64,000 bases of DNA, taken from NCBI RefSeq assembly GCF_000737325.1, contig NZ_CP011125.1, forward strand, positions 8,308,001 through 8,372,000. The letters run 5' to 3'. Of the stretch, positions 1 through 9,822 are shown one piece after another. Each line of letters begins with the position of its first letter. Within the stretch, counting starts at the first letter, position 1. The notes beneath the pieces were generated by a model. That model was not told where the DNA came from and ran no database searches. It worked only from the letters and a program-made list of their open reading frames with translations. A program made the position numbers and the translations under genes. This DNA is from Sandaracinus amylolyticus. GTDB lineage: Bacteria; Myxococcota_A; Polyangia; Polyangiales; Sandaracinaceae.

Positions 1-1063
1 TCTGGCGGAAGAGGTCGCGGCAGCGCGCGAAGGTGCCGAAGAGCTGATCGTCGAGATCGTTGCGATCAGTGATCACGACGAGCGTCGGGTTCTCCATGTC
101 AGGGTGCTGGACCACCTTGCCGGCGTAGAACGCCATCGTGAGGCTCTTGCCCGAGCCCTGGGTGTGCCAGACGACGCCCACCTTGCGGTCGCCCGCCGAC
201 GACGTCGCGCGCACCGTCTGCGCGACCGCGGTGCGCACCGCGTGGAACTGGTGGTAGCCCGCGACCTTCTTGATCACGCCGCCGTCGTCGTCCTCGAACA
301 CCACGAATCCGCGCACGAGATCGAGGAAGCGCTCCTTCTCGAACACGCCCTCGAGCAGCGTCCGCATCTCCAGCTCGCCGGGCGCGGCGACCTCGACGCC
401 GTCCACCGTGCGCCAGGGCGCGAAGCGCTCCCACGAGCCGGTGAGCGTGCCCATGCGCGCGCCGATGCCGTCGGAGACGACGAGCAGCTCGTTGAACTGG
501 AAGAGCGAGGGGACCTGCTTCTTGTAGGTCTGGAGCTGCTGGAACGCGGCGCGCGTCGTCGCGGCCTCGTCGGTGGGGTTCTTCAGCTCGATCACCGCGA
601 GCGGCAGCCCGTTCACGTACACTACGAGGTCGGGCCGCCGGTTCGCCTGCCCCTCGATCACCGTGAGCTGGTTGACGACCACCCAGTCGTTGCCCTCGGG
701 CGCCGGATAAATCACGCGCAGCCGCTCGCCGCGGACCTCGCCGCCCTCGTGCGCGACCTCGATCTCCACTCCGTCCCGCATGAGCGCGTGGGCGCGCCGG
801 TTGTTCTCGATCAGCGTCGGCGCGTCGCCGAGCAGGAGCGTGCGCCGCGCCTCGCGAATCGCCGCCTCGCTCGCGTGCGGGTTGAGCCGGCGGATGGCCT
901 CTTCCAAGCGGCCGACCAGCACCACGTCGGCGTACGACGCGCGCTCCGCGCTTGGCTCGCCGGGCGCGATGTCCGGCCCGTGCTGAACCTCGTACCCGAG
1001 CGCCGCGAAGAGCTCGAGCGCCAGCTCCTCGACGTGCGACTCGGCGATGCCCGGGATGCTCAT
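1..1063 (-). CDS. hsdR: type I restriction endonuclease subunit R (partial, runs off the window)
   Basis: This is the N-terminal ~354 residues of the motor/nuclease subunit of a type I restriction enzyme; the C-terminal part lies beyond position 1. The protein starts [14 protein letters not shown]. It carries the HsdR nuclease signature (RPDLVVYVNG followed by AVIELKN, a PD-(D/E)XK-type D...E-x-K) near residues 145-165, then a helicase Walker A (TQGSGKS) near residue 310. The family makes DNA breaks after ATP-driven translocation when the site is unmethylated. The ATG lies in an ATGA overlap with the hsdS stop, so R is the last gene of an M-S-R operon read right to left. No frameshift is visible in the part present. 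Confidence 0.93.
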   Translation of the reverse strand, partial: MSIPGIAESHVEELALELFAALGYEVQHGPDIAPGEPSAERASYADVVLVGRLEEAIRRLNPHASEAAIREARRTLLLGDAPTLIENNRRAHALMRDGVEIEVAHEGGEVRGERLRVIYPAPEGNDWVVVNQLTVIEGQANRRPDLVVYVNGLPLAVIELKNPTDEAATTRAAFQQLQTYKKQVPSLFQFNELLVVSDGIGARMGTLTGSWERFAPWRTVDGVEVAAPGELEMRTLLEGVFEKERFLDLVRGFVVFEDDDGGVIKKVAGYHQFHAVRTAVAQTVRATSSAGDRKVGVVWHTQGSGKSLTMAFYAGKVVQHPDMENPTLVVITDRNDLDDQLFGTFARCRDLFRQ

Positions 1064-2373
1064 GTCGCCTCTCCGACGAGCTTCTCGGCGTCCCGCATGC
1101 GGACCTCGCCCGAGAGGAGCTTGGGCAGGAGGTAGTCGCGCAGCTCCGCGAGCGTGCGGGACTCGACACGGCTCGAAACAGCTCGAGCCAGCATCGGCTC
1201 GAAGGTCCCGCCTGCCGCAGTGATCACCGCCTGCGGCGGAATGGCGACCTTCGCCTCCGTGAGGTGCCGGCGCTGGATGTGCCCCATCGTGGTCGCCTTG
1301 TCCGCCGCGATCGCTTGGAACGAGGGCAGGTGATGATCGAGCCAGCCCTTGAAGAACCATTTCGGGCATCGGTCGGACGTGACCTTGAATAGATGCTGGT
1401 TGAGCGCGCCGCGCCCGCCGCACCAGACGTCCACCAACAACGAGCCCGACCACGAGAACAGGAGGTCGCCGTCTTCGATGACGTACTGCGCCGGAACCGC
1501 GGCGTCCGCGAGTTCGCGCTCGTTCGGTGCACCCGCACGGAGCTGGGCGATCTTGATCACGGGCAGCACAGGACGACCTTCGATCGGCGGGAACTTCTGG
1601 AGCGCCAACCCGTTCAGGAAGCTCGCGATGCCGTCGAGCGCGTCGACGGCCCAGCCCTTCGGCACCTCGCCGGTCTCCGAGTCATCGAACGACGCCGGGA
1701 ACAGGGCAGCGGTCGCAGCGTCCATCCCGAACGGCTGCCGGCCTTCGGCCTTCGCGCGCACCGGATCGAAGTCGACGAACCACGACTTGAAGAGCGCCCT
1801 CGCCGTCTCCTCGAGCGTCTCGCTCATCCGGCGGTTCAGGTCGATCTTGTCGTCGAGCGCGCCGAGCACCGCGGCGATGGCGCGCTGCTGGGGAAGGGAA
1901 GGTGCGGGGACCGCGGCGTTGCGCAGGTCCGTCTTGTTGAACTTCGGCTGCGCGCTCCCCGAGACGATCGAGCGCAGCAGATCTTGTCCAGGCGGCGAGG
2001 ACAGAAAGTAGTAGAGGAAGTCGCGCAAGAGGATCTGACGATCAGGACGGCACAGGACCGCGTTGGGTCCCAGTGTCATCGGGTACGGGAGCCGCGGCGC
2101 GCGGAACACGGTTCCTGCGTTGGCACCGACATTCGCGACGATCACGTCACCAGGCGCGACCTCGCTCTTGCGGAGAAACCGGAACGCGCTCTCCGAGACG
2201 AAGACGTAGTTGCCGTTCCAGCCGTTGCTGTGGTCGACGAGCCGGACGAGCACGGCGTACCCCGGTGCATCGAGGTACTGCACGTTATTGCGGAGAGCTT
2301 CGAAGCTCCCGTTCGCGACGTAGTCGGTGATTTCGCAGCAGTCACCGAGGCGAACAGTGGTGCGCTCAGCCAT
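1060..2373 (-). CDS. hsdS: type I restriction-modification specificity subunit S
   Basis: A 437-residue target-recognition subunit that would bind DNA and bridge two HsdM and two HsdR subunits. Two target-recognition domains are visible: residues ~1-150, and a second from ~215 ([14 protein letters not shown]). Each is followed by a helical conserved region ([24 protein letters not shown] around residue 160; [17 protein letters not shown] near the C-terminus). Length is normal for the family. The start overlaps the end of hsdM by 8 bp and the stop overlaps the hsdR start by 4 bp, indicating translational coupling. The DNA target cannot be predicted from the sequence. Confidence 0.93.
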   Translation of the reverse strand: MAERTTVRLGDCCEITDYVANGSFEALRNNVQYLDAPGYAVLVRLVDHSNGWNGNYVFVSESAFRFLRKSEVAPGDVIVANVGANAGTVFRAPRLPYPMTLGPNAVLCRPDRQILLRDFLYYFLSSPPGQDLLRSIVSGSAQPKFNKTDLRNAAVPAPSLPQQRAIAAVLGALDDKIDLNRRMSETLEETARALFKSWFVDFDPVRAKAEGRQPFGMDAATAALFPASFDDSETGEVPKGWAVDALDGIASFLNGLALQKFPPIEGRPVLPVIKIAQLRAGAPNERELADAAVPAQYVIEDGDLLFSWSGSLLVDVWCGGRGALNQHLFKVTSDRCPKWFFKGWLDHHLPSFQAIAADKATTMGHIQRRHLTEAKVAIPPQAVITAAGGTFEPMLARAVSSRVESRTLAELRDYLLPKLLSGEVRMRDAEKLVGEAT

Positions 2374-4234
2374 CGGTCAGCCCGGCTAGACTCGCGCGAA
2401 CCACGGCGCCGAGCCGGTCGCTCTCGGCGAACTGCTCCTCCAGCTTCTTCACCAGCCTCGGGAACTTCACCTCGAAGGGCTCGTCGTCGTCCTCGACGTC
2501 CTCCGCTCCGACGTAGCGGCCCGGCGTGAGCACGTGCTGATGAGCGCGCACCTCGTCGAGCGTGTCGCTCTTGCAGAAGCCCGCGACGTCCTCGTAAGTG
2601 CCCGCGCCCTTGTCGCCGCGCCACGCGTGGTAGGTCGCGGCGATGCGCGCGACGTCCTCGTCGGTCAGCTCGCGCTGCACGCGGTCGATCATCCGGCCGA
2701 GCTTGCGGGCGTCGATGAAGAGGATCTCGCCGCGGCGATCGCGGAAGCGCTTGTCGCGCTTGTCGCGCGCCAGGAACCACAGGCACGCGGGGATCTGCGT
2801 CGAGTAGAAGAGCTGGCCGGGCAGCGCGACCATGCAGTCGACGAGATCCGCCTCGACGATGCTCTTGCGGATCTCACCCTCGCCCGACTGGTTCGACGAC
2901 ATCGAGCCGTTCGCGAGGACGAAGCCCGCCTGGCCGCTCGGTGCGAGGTGGTGGACGAAGTGCTGCACCCACGCGAAGTTCGCGTTGCGCGCGGGCGGGA
3001 TGCCGTACTTCCAGCGCGGGTCCTCGCGCAGCCGATCGCCGCCCCAGTCGGAGTCGTTGAAGGGCGGGTTCGCGATGACGTAGTCGGCGCGCAGGTCGGG
3101 GTGCAGGTCGCGGTGGAAGGTGTCGGCGTTCTCGGGGCCGAGGTTCGCCTCGATGCCGCGGATCGCGAGGTTCATCTTCGCGAGCCGCCACGTCGTCGGA
3201 TTCGACTCCTGCCCGAAGACGCTGATGTCGCCCACGCGCCCGCCGTGCTCCTGGATGAAGCGCTCGGAGGAGACGAACATGCCGCCCGAGCCGCACGCCG
3301 GGTCGTAGACGCGGCCCTTGTAGGGCGCGAGCATCTCGACGAGCAGGCGCACGACCGAGCCCGGCGTGTAGAACTGCCCGCCCTTCTTGCCCTCGGCGAG
3401 CGCGAACTCGCCGAGGAAGTACTCGTAGACGCGGCCGAGGATGTCCTTGCTCTGGTCGGCCTTGGAGCCGAGGGCGATGGTGCCGATCAGGTCGACCAGC
3501 TCGCCGAGGCGCTGCTTGTCGAGCTGCGGGCGGCCGTAGTTCTTCGGCAGCACGCCCTTGAGCGACGGGTTGTCGCGCTCGATCGCGACCATCGCGTCGT
3601 CGATCAGCTGGCCGATCGTCGCCTGCTTCGCGTTGGCCTGAAGCGTGGTCCACCGCGCCTCCTTCGGCACCCAGAAGACGCGCTCGGCGCGGTACTCGTC
3701 GGGGTCCTCGGGATCCGCGCCCTGGTCGACCTCGGCGGCGAGCTTCGCGTGCAGCTCGTCGAACGCGTCCGAGATGTACTTGAGGAAGATCAGGCCGAGG
3801 ACGACGTGCTTGTACTCGGCCGCGTCGAGGTTGTTGCGGAGCTTGTCCGCGGCCTGGAAGAGAGTGCGCTCGAAGCCGAGGTCGCCGCCGCTCTTCGGCT
3901 CCTGCGTCTTGGCGCGCGGTCCGCTCGGAGGCAGGGGCGGCGTAGGCGTCGCCGCAGCGTCCGCGGCGCGTGCCGACGCTGCGCCTCCGGCGAGCCGCGA
4001 GATCATGAGCGCCTTCTCGCGTCCGCTGTCGTCGAGCCCGAGCGCGCGGCACAGCTCCTTCAGCCGGTCGCGCGAGAGCGGGTCGAGGATCTGCTCGAGG
4101 CTCGCACTCCGCGAGACGACCAGCGCGTCCACGAGCTGGTCGCGCACCCGACGATCGGCGACGTGGATGTCGAAGCGCTCGACTGCCGCGAGCAGCTCGT
4201 CGCGTTTCAGATAGTTGAGGATTTCTCGCTTCAC
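2366..4234 (-). CDS. hsdM: type I restriction-modification methyltransferase subunit M
   Basis: A 622-residue N6-adenine DNA methyltransferase. I chose the GTG at 4234 because GGAGGG lies 3 nt before it and because the protein from there reads as a sensible domain; the frame stays open further upstream only as GC-rich noise. Residues 1-85 ([14 protein letters not shown]...) form an extra SAP-like helical domain. The HsdM helical bundle follows ([17 protein letters not shown]), then the SAM-binding motif ([10 protein letters not shown]) and the catalytic NPPF ([11 protein letters not shown]). It is first in the M-S-R operon. The N-terminal SAP-like addition is seen in some HsdM proteins and may help DNA binding; that role is inferred. 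Confidence 0.93.
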   Translation of the reverse strand: MKREILNYLKRDELLAAVERFDIHVADRRVRDQLVDALVVSRSASLEQILDPLSRDRLKELCRALGLDDSGREKALMISRLAGGAASARAADAAATPTPPLPPSGPRAKTQEPKSGGDLGFERTLFQAADKLRNNLDAAEYKHVVLGLIFLKYISDAFDELHAKLAAEVDQGADPEDPDEYRAERVFWVPKEARWTTLQANAKQATIGQLIDDAMVAIERDNPSLKGVLPKNYGRPQLDKQRLGELVDLIGTIALGSKADQSKDILGRVYEYFLGEFALAEGKKGGQFYTPGSVVRLLVEMLAPYKGRVYDPACGSGGMFVSSERFIQEHGGRVGDISVFGQESNPTTWRLAKMNLAIRGIEANLGPENADTFHRDLHPDLRADYVIANPPFNDSDWGGDRLREDPRWKYGIPPARNANFAWVQHFVHHLAPSGQAGFVLANGSMSSNQSGEGEIRKSIVEADLVDCMVALPGQLFYSTQIPACLWFLARDKRDKRFRDRRGEILFIDARKLGRMIDRVQRELTDEDVARIAATYHAWRGDKGAGTYEDVAGFCKSDTLDEVRAHQHVLTPGRYVGAEDVEDDDEPFEVKFPRLVKKLEEQFAESDRLGAVVRASLAGLTDG

Positions 4235-4277
4235 TGGCCCTCCGACGATGATGCCTTGGAGCCCTGCGTTCGGGGAA

Positions 4278-4311
4278 GTCCGAGGAGCGCCAGGTCTGGC
4301 GCTCCGCGGAC
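4278..4311 (-). terminator. strong hairpin between methylase remnant and hsdM
   Basis: GGAGCGCCAG at 4284-4293 and CTGGCGCTCC at 4296-4305 form a perfect 10-bp stem with a 2-nt spacer; an outer GTCC/GGAC pair extends it. There is no T-run on either side. It sits in the 133-bp gap between the decayed methylase stop and the hsdM GTG, so it could end read-through or act as a dimeric regulator site. Confidence 0.4.
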
Positions 4312-4367
4312 CCGCGGCGCGGGTGATCGCTGTTGCTGGTGACGAACCGTTCCGGTCGAGCGCTGGC

Positions 4368-5294
4368 TCAGCCCCGACCTGCGGCGACGAGATTCGCGAG
4401 GGCACCCGCCGTTCGGGCGCGCGCAGACTCTTCCGCCGCGCGGAGCTCGGCAACCTCGCGCGCGAGGTCCGCGGCGTCGGGCGCCAGGGTCTCGCTCGCT
4501 TCGTCCTCGAAGAACCTGTTGGGGTCGAGCGAGTACTCGGCGGCGCGGAGCTCCGATGCCGACACGACTCGAGCGCGGCAGTCCTCCGTGTCGTGGTCGC
4601 GGTACTCGCGGACCAATCGCAGCACCGAGTCGACCACCGGCTGCGAGAGATCCTTGAGGCGCTCTCGCGCTGCACCCACGCGCACGAAGAGCGTGCGCCC
4701 CTTGCGCGCGGCGGGTCGATCGCGACCGAGGACGAGCACGACGATCGGGAGACTCGTCGAGGACAGCAACCCCGGCGGCAACGCGATCACGGCGTCGATC
4801 AGGTCCGCTTCGATGAGCCCACGCCGCACTTCCGCCTCGGCACCGCTCCGGAACAGCGGGCCGCGGGGGACGACGAGCGCTGCGCGGCCGTTCGCGTCCA
4901 ACAGCGAGATCGCGTGCTGGACCAGGAGCAAATCCGCGGTTCTCGACGGCGCACCGAACCGGAAGCGACCCCCCGACGCGAGGTGCAGGTGATCGGGCGT
5001 TCGCATGTTGAACGGAAGCACGCTGATCACCGTGTCGAACGCACCTGCGTGATCGGGTACGGGGGCCGTCAGCGCGTGCGCCACGCGCACGTCGGGCTCG
5101 CCGTCGGCGAGGAACGTGAGGACGCGTGCCATCGAGACCGCCTCGAGCGAGGGGTGCGTCCCGTGGAGCCGCGGGACATCGCCAGCATCGCGTCGGACGC
5201 GTTCGACTGCATCGGCGAGCAGGAGCCCCGTTCCGCACCAGGGATCGATCTGTCGGAGGCGTGCTCGCCTACTCGGTCGTGCGCCTGGACCCGG
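4368..5294 (-). pseudogene. decayed N6-adenine DNA methylase (HsdM-like) remnant
   Basis: The frame from the stop at 5295-5297 reads through a recognisable SAM motif (DPWCGTGLLLADAVERV, near 5245) and then 254 residues from the ATG at 5132 that follow the HsdM pattern ([43 protein letters not shown], as in the post-catalytic region of N6 methylases). The whole N-terminal helical domain is missing. Where NPPF is expected the text reads SVLPFN, so the catalytic motif is lost, and the usual Ala of DPACG is Trp. It lies upstream of intact hsdM on the same strand. Either a dead paralogue or a regulatory leftover; decay is the simpler reading. Confidence 0.6.
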
Positions 5295-5417
5295 TCATCC
5301 GTCCCGAGATCGATCGCTGAGGTCGATCGCTTCGTGTCGAACGGTCGCCGCATCTGACGCGCGCTGCCAGCGAAGCACGGAGAAGCCGCGCGCCTCGGTC
5401 ACGCCCCAGCGCTCGAG

Positions 5418-6176
5418 CTACGGCGCGCGGCTCGTCGTTTTCGTCCGCCCGAGCGCGGCGTTTCGAGACGGCAGGCTCGCGATGAGGCGCGTGATGTCGT
5501 CGCACGCCGAGAACGAACGCGAGCGCGGTGTCGGACCGCTCCGGGCCCAACATGCGCAGAGCCGCGCCGCGAGCTCCTGCGCGTCGAGCGGGCCGGTGAC
5601 GGCGAACTTGTAGCCGCGGCGTCCGTCGCCCGGCTTGCGACACGCACGCAGATGCGGTCGGCCGTCGTCCCAGTAGAGCTGGATCGGGCAGGCGTTCCGG
5701 AACTGGTCGCACGGCCGCGAGATCCCCGCACACGCCGGCGTCGGGACGGGCGGTATCTCTCCGAGTGCCGGATGCGCGCACACACCGCGTGCCGGCTCGT
5801 ACGAGTACGGACGCGCGCACGCGTACGGCAATCGCACGCCCGGCTCCGCTCCCTGCGCGGGCCCGCGAGCGCACGTGAACTCGCGCCGATGCTGCGCCGA
5901 GCGTGCTTCGATCGCGCTCGGCGACGTGTATCGGAATCCCGGCGGCCGCGAGATCACGATCTTCGAGAACGTCGAGTGCGCGCCCGACCGCGAGTCGACG
6001 CGAGCGTGCTCGACGATGTCGACCGGCGGACGAACGCACACCGTGCGCGCGCGACCGCTCGCGCTGGTGCGTACCTCTTCCGAGAACCCGCGCGGACAGG
6101 ATGTCGAGCGCTTCCGCCGCTGCTGAGTTGCGCATCGGCGCGTCGGCGGCGCCCGCATCGAATCCTTCATCCTCAT
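5418..6176 (-). CDS. Cys-rich protein of unknown function downstream of GP88-like gene
   Basis: A 252-residue protein I do not recognise. The ATG at 6176 was chosen because GAGGG lies 4 nt upstream and it begins 10 nt after the GP88-like gene's stop. From residue ~105 it has about ten cysteines spaced over 85 residues (FTCARG, YACARPYSY, VCAHPAL, PACAGISRPCDQF, NACPIQLYWDDG, RACRKPG), then a segment VTGPLDAQELAARLCACW resembling a small alpha/beta core. The Cys pattern suggests metal or iron-sulfur binding, or disulfides; this is inference. Its tight linkage to the GP88-like gene suggests they act together. Confidence 0.6.
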   Translation of the reverse strand: MRMKDSMRAPPTRRCATQQRRKRSTSCPRGFSEEVRTSASGRARTVCVRPPVDIVEHARVDSRSGAHSTFSKIVISRPPGFRYTSPSAIEARSAQHRREFTCARGPAQGAEPGVRLPYACARPYSYEPARGVCAHPALGEIPPVPTPACAGISRPCDQFRNACPIQLYWDDGRPHLRACRKPGDGRRGYKFAVTGPLDAQELAARLCACWARSGPTPRSRSFSACDDITRLIASLPSRNAALGRTKTTSRAP

Positions 6177-6186
6177 CGATCCCTCG

Positions 6187-7467
6187 TCAGTGGAGCGTGT
6201 AGTTGATCGCGAGCCCGCCCGGCGCGCCTTCGGGTGTCCGCGTGCCGTACGTCCAGCACGCACGACATCCGATGCGCCCGTCCGGGGCTCTGGCCTCGCG
6301 GCAACTCGCGAGCTCGTTCGCCGAGTCGTACGCCTGGCAATCCCAGTCGTACGGCGGCCGCCGCCCGCCGCGGGCCATGACCCGCGGTCCGTCGGGCTTC
6401 AGGCTGTCCTTGTACGTCGTGGCGCCGGCGGCCCAGCCGACACCCAGCTCGCGCGCGTCGGGAGCGGCCTCGTTGATGTGAAACGCGCTCGGACGGATCA
6501 CCAGGTTCGAGTGCTCGGCCGGACCGTTCACGGCGTTCACCGCTTCGCGCAGCATCTCATTGACCCAGACGCGCGAGGGCGCCCAGAAGCTCACGTCGGG
6601 ATTCAGGTTCGCCACGCTCTTCCAGATCGCCAGATAGCCGGGGCTGAAGAAATCGCCGCTGTCGTGCAGTCGGAAGTAGCGCCGACAGTCGCGCTCCCCT
6701 CGAGCTCGGCGCCAGCCCTCGACGGGGTCGAGAGATCCGCGGCGCCCATCGAGGTAGTAGTTGGCGTTCTTGATCGCGTAGTCGAACAGCGCGGTGAGAT
6801 CTCCCTGCCCCTCCCGCGACGTGAGCATCTCGCTGACGAATGCCAGCCGCACGAGCTGCGCGTACTGGACCGACGCGGTCGAGTACTGCCCGCCTTCCGC
6901 GTAGCAGTGCTGACAGATGGCCTGTGCGAAATGCACCGGCGCGCCGATCTGCTCGCTCACTCTGCGAGCTGCGCGGCGCAGCGTCGAGAGCGGCACGACA
7001 GACTGACCGGCGTTCGCGCCGGGACAGGTGCCGCCCATCGTAATCGCTCCGGCGGGGAGGCTGAATGACGGCGTGCCCATCTTGCTCGTCCACGACAGCA
7101 ACTGAAATCGGCGCAGGTTCTCCTGCGCCGGCGGGTTCCACGCCGGCACCGTCGGCAGCGCATGCTCGAGCTCGAGCCACACCTGCCGACCATCGAGCAC
7201 GGGTGTGATGCGGTTGCCCACGAGCGCGCGCTGCAATACCGCACGTATCCACGCCATCTGTTCGAGCTGAGCGTGCGACTTCTGCAGGGCCTCGCTGGCA
7301 ATTCGGAGCGCGCCCGTGTCGTCCTCCGGCGCGCTCCCCAGACCGGAGGAGCGCTCGCGCGATCGCTTCGTAGCCCCCACGAGCTCCACCCGCGCGAGCG
7401 ACGCGATCGCGCGGTCGAGTTCCGTCAGAGCCGACTGGTGTTCGAGCTTGATCGTGATCGCGGCCAT
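6187..7467 (-). CDS. phage gene-product-88 (GP88)-like protein
   Basis: A 426-residue protein resembling the GP88 family of actinobacteriophages. Residues ~130-200 contain FSLPAGAITMGGTCPGANAG and ICQHCYAEGGQYS, giving clustered cysteines (CPG, CQHCYA) that look like a metal or Fe-S site. Residues ~265-290 have RYFRLHDSGDFFSPGYLAIW, the RLHxSGDF signature I associate with this family. A last Cys pair (CRACW) is near residue 410. Residues 1-110 are helical and variable. The biochemical role of GP88 is not settled as far as I know. It sits in an operon with ParB-like and Cys-rich genes inside the island, consistent with phage-derived cargo. Confidence 0.7.
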   Translation of the reverse strand: MAAITIKLEHQSALTELDRAIASLARVELVGATKRSRERSSGLGSAPEDDTGALRIASEALQKSHAQLEQMAWIRAVLQRALVGNRITPVLDGRQVWLELEHALPTVPAWNPPAQENLRRFQLLSWTSKMGTPSFSLPAGAITMGGTCPGANAGQSVVPLSTLRRAARRVSEQIGAPVHFAQAICQHCYAEGGQYSTASVQYAQLVRLAFVSEMLTSREGQGDLTALFDYAIKNANYYLDGRRGSLDPVEGWRRARGERDCRRYFRLHDSGDFFSPGYLAIWKSVANLNPDVSFWAPSRVWVNEMLREAVNAVNGPAEHSNLVIRPSAFHINEAAPDARELGVGWAAGATTYKDSLKPDGPRVMARGGRRPPYDWDCQAYDSANELASCREARAPDGRIGCRACWTYGTRTPEGAPGGLAINYTLH

Positions 7468-7531
7468 ATCTCACCCACAGTGCCGAACCCGCGCGATCGA
7501 CGAGCAGTACCGTCGATGACAACGCTCGTGC

Positions 7532-7882
7532 TCAGCCATCGTCAGAGACCACTTCCGCGTCGATGAAGTCGACCGGGGCACGCGGAGCTGCGCGGTCCTC
7601 TGACATCGCCGTCTTCACCACGTCGAGAATCTCCAGCGACGTACGGAAGAACCCCGCCCAGTCGAATCCCGGCCGCTGCACCGTCGGCGTCGCACGAAGC
7701 CGCACGAGCTCGTGCTCGAATGCCACCATCGCATCCGTCAATCGATCGAGCGCGCGCCTCAACTCGAGCTGCCTCGCCTTCTTCACGCGCTCACTCGCCT
7801 CGTCCGCATACGCTCGGCGGAGGAAGTGGTGCGCGCGCACGACCACGCGCACCGTGCGAATCACGTCCTTCAAGGCTCGCAC
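7532..7882 (-). CDS. small helical protein of unknown function
   Basis: 116 residues, predicted mostly helical with an Arg/Lys-rich first half (VRAHHFLRRAYADEASERVKKARQLELRRAL) and an acidic C-terminus (VDFIDAEVVSDDG). The start is a GTG with GGAGG 6 nt upstream. It lies 27 bp after the ParB-like gene and 64 bp before the GP88-like gene on the same strand, so it is probably co-transcribed. No family recognised. Confidence 0.6.
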   Translation of the reverse strand: MRALKDVIRTVRVVVRAHHFLRRAYADEASERVKKARQLELRRALDRLTDAMVAFEHELVRLRATPTVQRPGFDWAGFFRTSLEILDVVKTAMSEDRAAPRAPVDFIDAEVVSDDG

Positions 7883-7909
7883 TTCGCACCTCCGCTCGTG
7901 CGCACGCGA

Positions 7910-8860
7910 TCACGGCTCATCCCGATGCGTCGACTCATCGCCCACGTCGGCGGCATCGACCTTCGCATCCTTGTGCTTGCGCCCGGACCGGAGTGCATTG
8001 CTGACCGCCTCCGTCATCCCGCGAATCCGCGAGCTCGGCACGAACCCGAGGGCCCATCGGACCCCGAGCCAGAAGTCCTCCCTGACGTGCCCAAGACCGA
8101 ACGCCGCGGGGTCTGCAAGGAGTCGCTGGACGACACGGCGGGCAGGCGGAGGTTCGCGCGCGGACTTCCCGTCGACTTCGCTCGTGCACAAACGATTTCG
8201 TACCGCCACGGCTGCGGCAACGGTTCGATTCTCGCCCCGCAGGAGCTCCTCGAGCGCCACAACCTGCAGCTCCGCAGGGAGCACCACGAGCTTCAGCGCA
8301 GCGGTCATCGTCACTGTTTCGTTCGCGACTGCCTCGCGCACCAGCGCGTCGAGCTCGAGCAAGCTGAGATAATTGCGGACCATCGGGACGCCAATACTGA
8401 GGTACGCCGCAATTTCGCTGAGCGTCTTGCCATCCGTCAGAAGCTGCTGCGCCGCCTCTGCGGTCTGGATCGCATGCTCGGGTTTGGCGCCGCGATTCGC
8501 GAGTCGCGAAAGCCCGAAGACGTGTGCGTCGTCCCCCTCCTGGACGATCGCGCGGATCGTGCGAGGCGCTTCCCCATCGCGCTCGCGCAGGACGCGATTC
8601 ACCTCGCGCGCGTGAAGCACCCGGCGACGACCATCGACAACTTGGTAGCGGGCTCCGACCTGTCGCACGAAGATCGGCCTGAGCACTCCGACCATCTCGA
8701 TCGAGTGGAGCATGTTCTCGTCGAGAGGCAGGAAGACGCGCTCATCGAACAGCGCGTGCTCCCCTTTTCGATGTGGCGTATCGACACCAATGAGCACCAG
8801 GTCCTCGGGGGCCAGGTGCAGCATGCTTTCCGAGACGATCGCGCGCTCGGTCGTACCCAT
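7910..8860 (-). CDS. ParB/Spo0J-like nuclease-domain DNA-binding protein
   Basis: 316 residues. I chose the ATG at 8860 because GGAGGA lies 5 nt upstream; the frame extends 30 residues further but without a ribosome site. Residues ~20-85 match the ParB N-terminal fold (LPLDENMLHSIEMVGVLRPIFVRQVGARYQVVDGRRRVLHAREVN), where the conserved GRRR(V/L) motif is present. Residues ~135-185 form a helix-turn-helix (KTLSEIAAYLSIGVPMVRNYLSLLELD). There is no ParA partner nearby, so chromosome or plasmid partitioning is unlikely; such orphan ParB-like proteins in phages and islands are usually regulators or CTP-dependent DNA-binding factors. It leads the GP88 operon. Confidence 0.8.
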   Translation of the reverse strand: MGTTERAIVSESMLHLAPEDLVLIGVDTPHRKGEHALFDERVFLPLDENMLHSIEMVGVLRPIFVRQVGARYQVVDGRRRVLHAREVNRVLRERDGEAPRTIRAIVQEGDDAHVFGLSRLANRGAKPEHAIQTAEAAQQLLTDGKTLSEIAAYLSIGVPMVRNYLSLLELDALVREAVANETVTMTAALKLVVLPAELQVVALEELLRGENRTVAAAVAVRNRLCTSEVDGKSAREPPPARRVVQRLLADPAAFGLGHVREDFWLGVRWALGFVPSSRIRGMTEAVSNALRSGRKHKDAKVDAADVGDESTHRDEP

Positions 8861-9090
8861 CTCACTCCTCCAGAGACACTCCTGCACGAGCATCGGAGGC
8901 GGATCTCCGACGCGCGATCCCTTGTGCTTCGCGCGCATGTCGCGCGTCACGCAATGGGTGTGGCGCCGCCGAGTCGCTGCGCGCGGATGCGCTCATGACT
9001 CGCGACGTTCAATGCCGTGCCGCACTGCAGGGAGGCGGAGTGGTGGCAATTTTCGTCTGCGCTTCGCTCAATCTGGCGCAGACAAGGTGC

Positions 9091-9441
9091 CTAACCTAAC
9101 GGCGCCATCGGCTGGGCTGGCTCACGTTCCTGTGCGCCGACCCACGCCGGCGAGAAGGACAGCAGTCCATGCGTCATGCTCTCGCAGAGCAGCCGGTTCG
9201 CGAAGCGAGCACGCACAAGGAACCGAGCTCCGATCGGCACGATCGCGTCATCGATCGTGTGCAGAGCACGGATGGTCGCGACCATGGTCCCGACCAGCTC
9301 ATCGAGGCGGATGGCGAGCGCGCTGTTCGCCCGGTCCCACGCCATCTCCAACTCCCATCGCTCGCGCTCGAGTGCGGAGAGGGCCATTCCGCTGCGCGCA
9401 CGCGCGCGCCATTCTTCACCGTAGCTCATCGATTCGATCAC
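9091..9441 (-). CDS. small helical protein of unknown function
   Basis: 116 residues from a GTG with GGAG 7 nt upstream. The centre (ALERERWELEMAWDRANSALAIRLDELVGTMVATIRALHTID) looks like a two-helix coiled coil; no motif is recognised. It lies 230 bp upstream of the ParB-like gene on the same strand and downstream of the palindrome at 9479-9492, which could be its operator. Confidence 0.5.
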   Translation of the reverse strand: MIESMSYGEEWRARARSGMALSALERERWELEMAWDRANSALAIRLDELVGTMVATIRALHTIDDAIVPIGARFLVRARFANRLLCESMTHGLLSFSPAWVGAQEREPAQPMAPLG

Positions 9442-9478
9442 GATTCATCTCCACGACAGCATCGGAATCGACGTCCTC

Positions 9479-9492
9479 GAAAACCGGTTTTC
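9479..9492. promoter_or_regulatory. 14-bp perfect palindrome GAAAACCGGTTTTC
   Basis: The sequence equals its own reverse complement. It lies 37 bp upstream of the GTG at 9441. Related AACCG/CGGTT palindromes occur at 9981-9996 and 13318-13333, all in island control regions, so a shared repressor site is plausible. Confidence 0.45.
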
Positions 9493-9576
9493 TTCGTCCG
9501 TCTCTCCAAACCCGACGGAGCATGACGGGATTCCCGTCGGCGAGCCCGTCTGAAGGCGCCTGTATCAGTCGACACA

Positions 9577-9604
9577 ATTGCCGAGAACCCGGGTTCCCGG
9601 CAAT
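9577..9604. promoter_or_regulatory. 28-bp near-perfect palindrome
   Basis: ATTGCCGAGAACCC at 9577-9590 is followed directly by GGGTTCCCGGCAAT at 9591-9604; the two 14-nt arms pair with one mismatch and no spacer. The lack of a loop favours a protein-binding site over a transcription terminator. Confidence 0.5.
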
Positions 9605-9822
9605 CGCGAGACTGCCGTGTTACCAGCGAGTTACCATCAAACTGGCAATTGTCATGGGAGTCGCCTTTCGACGACCATTTCAATACTTTTGGTCATCGAG
9701 AACCCGTCCTCGGCACCAGCAGAATCTGGCGCTCATGACTGTGAATCGGAGGTCGCGTACCCACGCTACGGGGGGTCACGTCATCATCGGGGTCGTTTAG
9801 GACGCAAATACTCGACATCACA

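Noticed and set aside
104-1135. 343-codon open frame on the plus strand opposite hsdR
   Set aside because: It is an antisense shadow of the hsdR reading frame, with no ribosome site and no sensible domain; high GC keeps several frames open.
4234-4675. N-terminal extension of the hsdM frame
   Set aside because: Residues upstream of the GTG at 4234 are Arg/Ser-rich noise and overlap the methylase remnant; the GTG has a strong ribosome site.
7910-8860. plasmid or chromosome partition locus (parAB)
   Set aside because: The ParB-like protein has no ParA partner and no clustered parS-like sites were seen.
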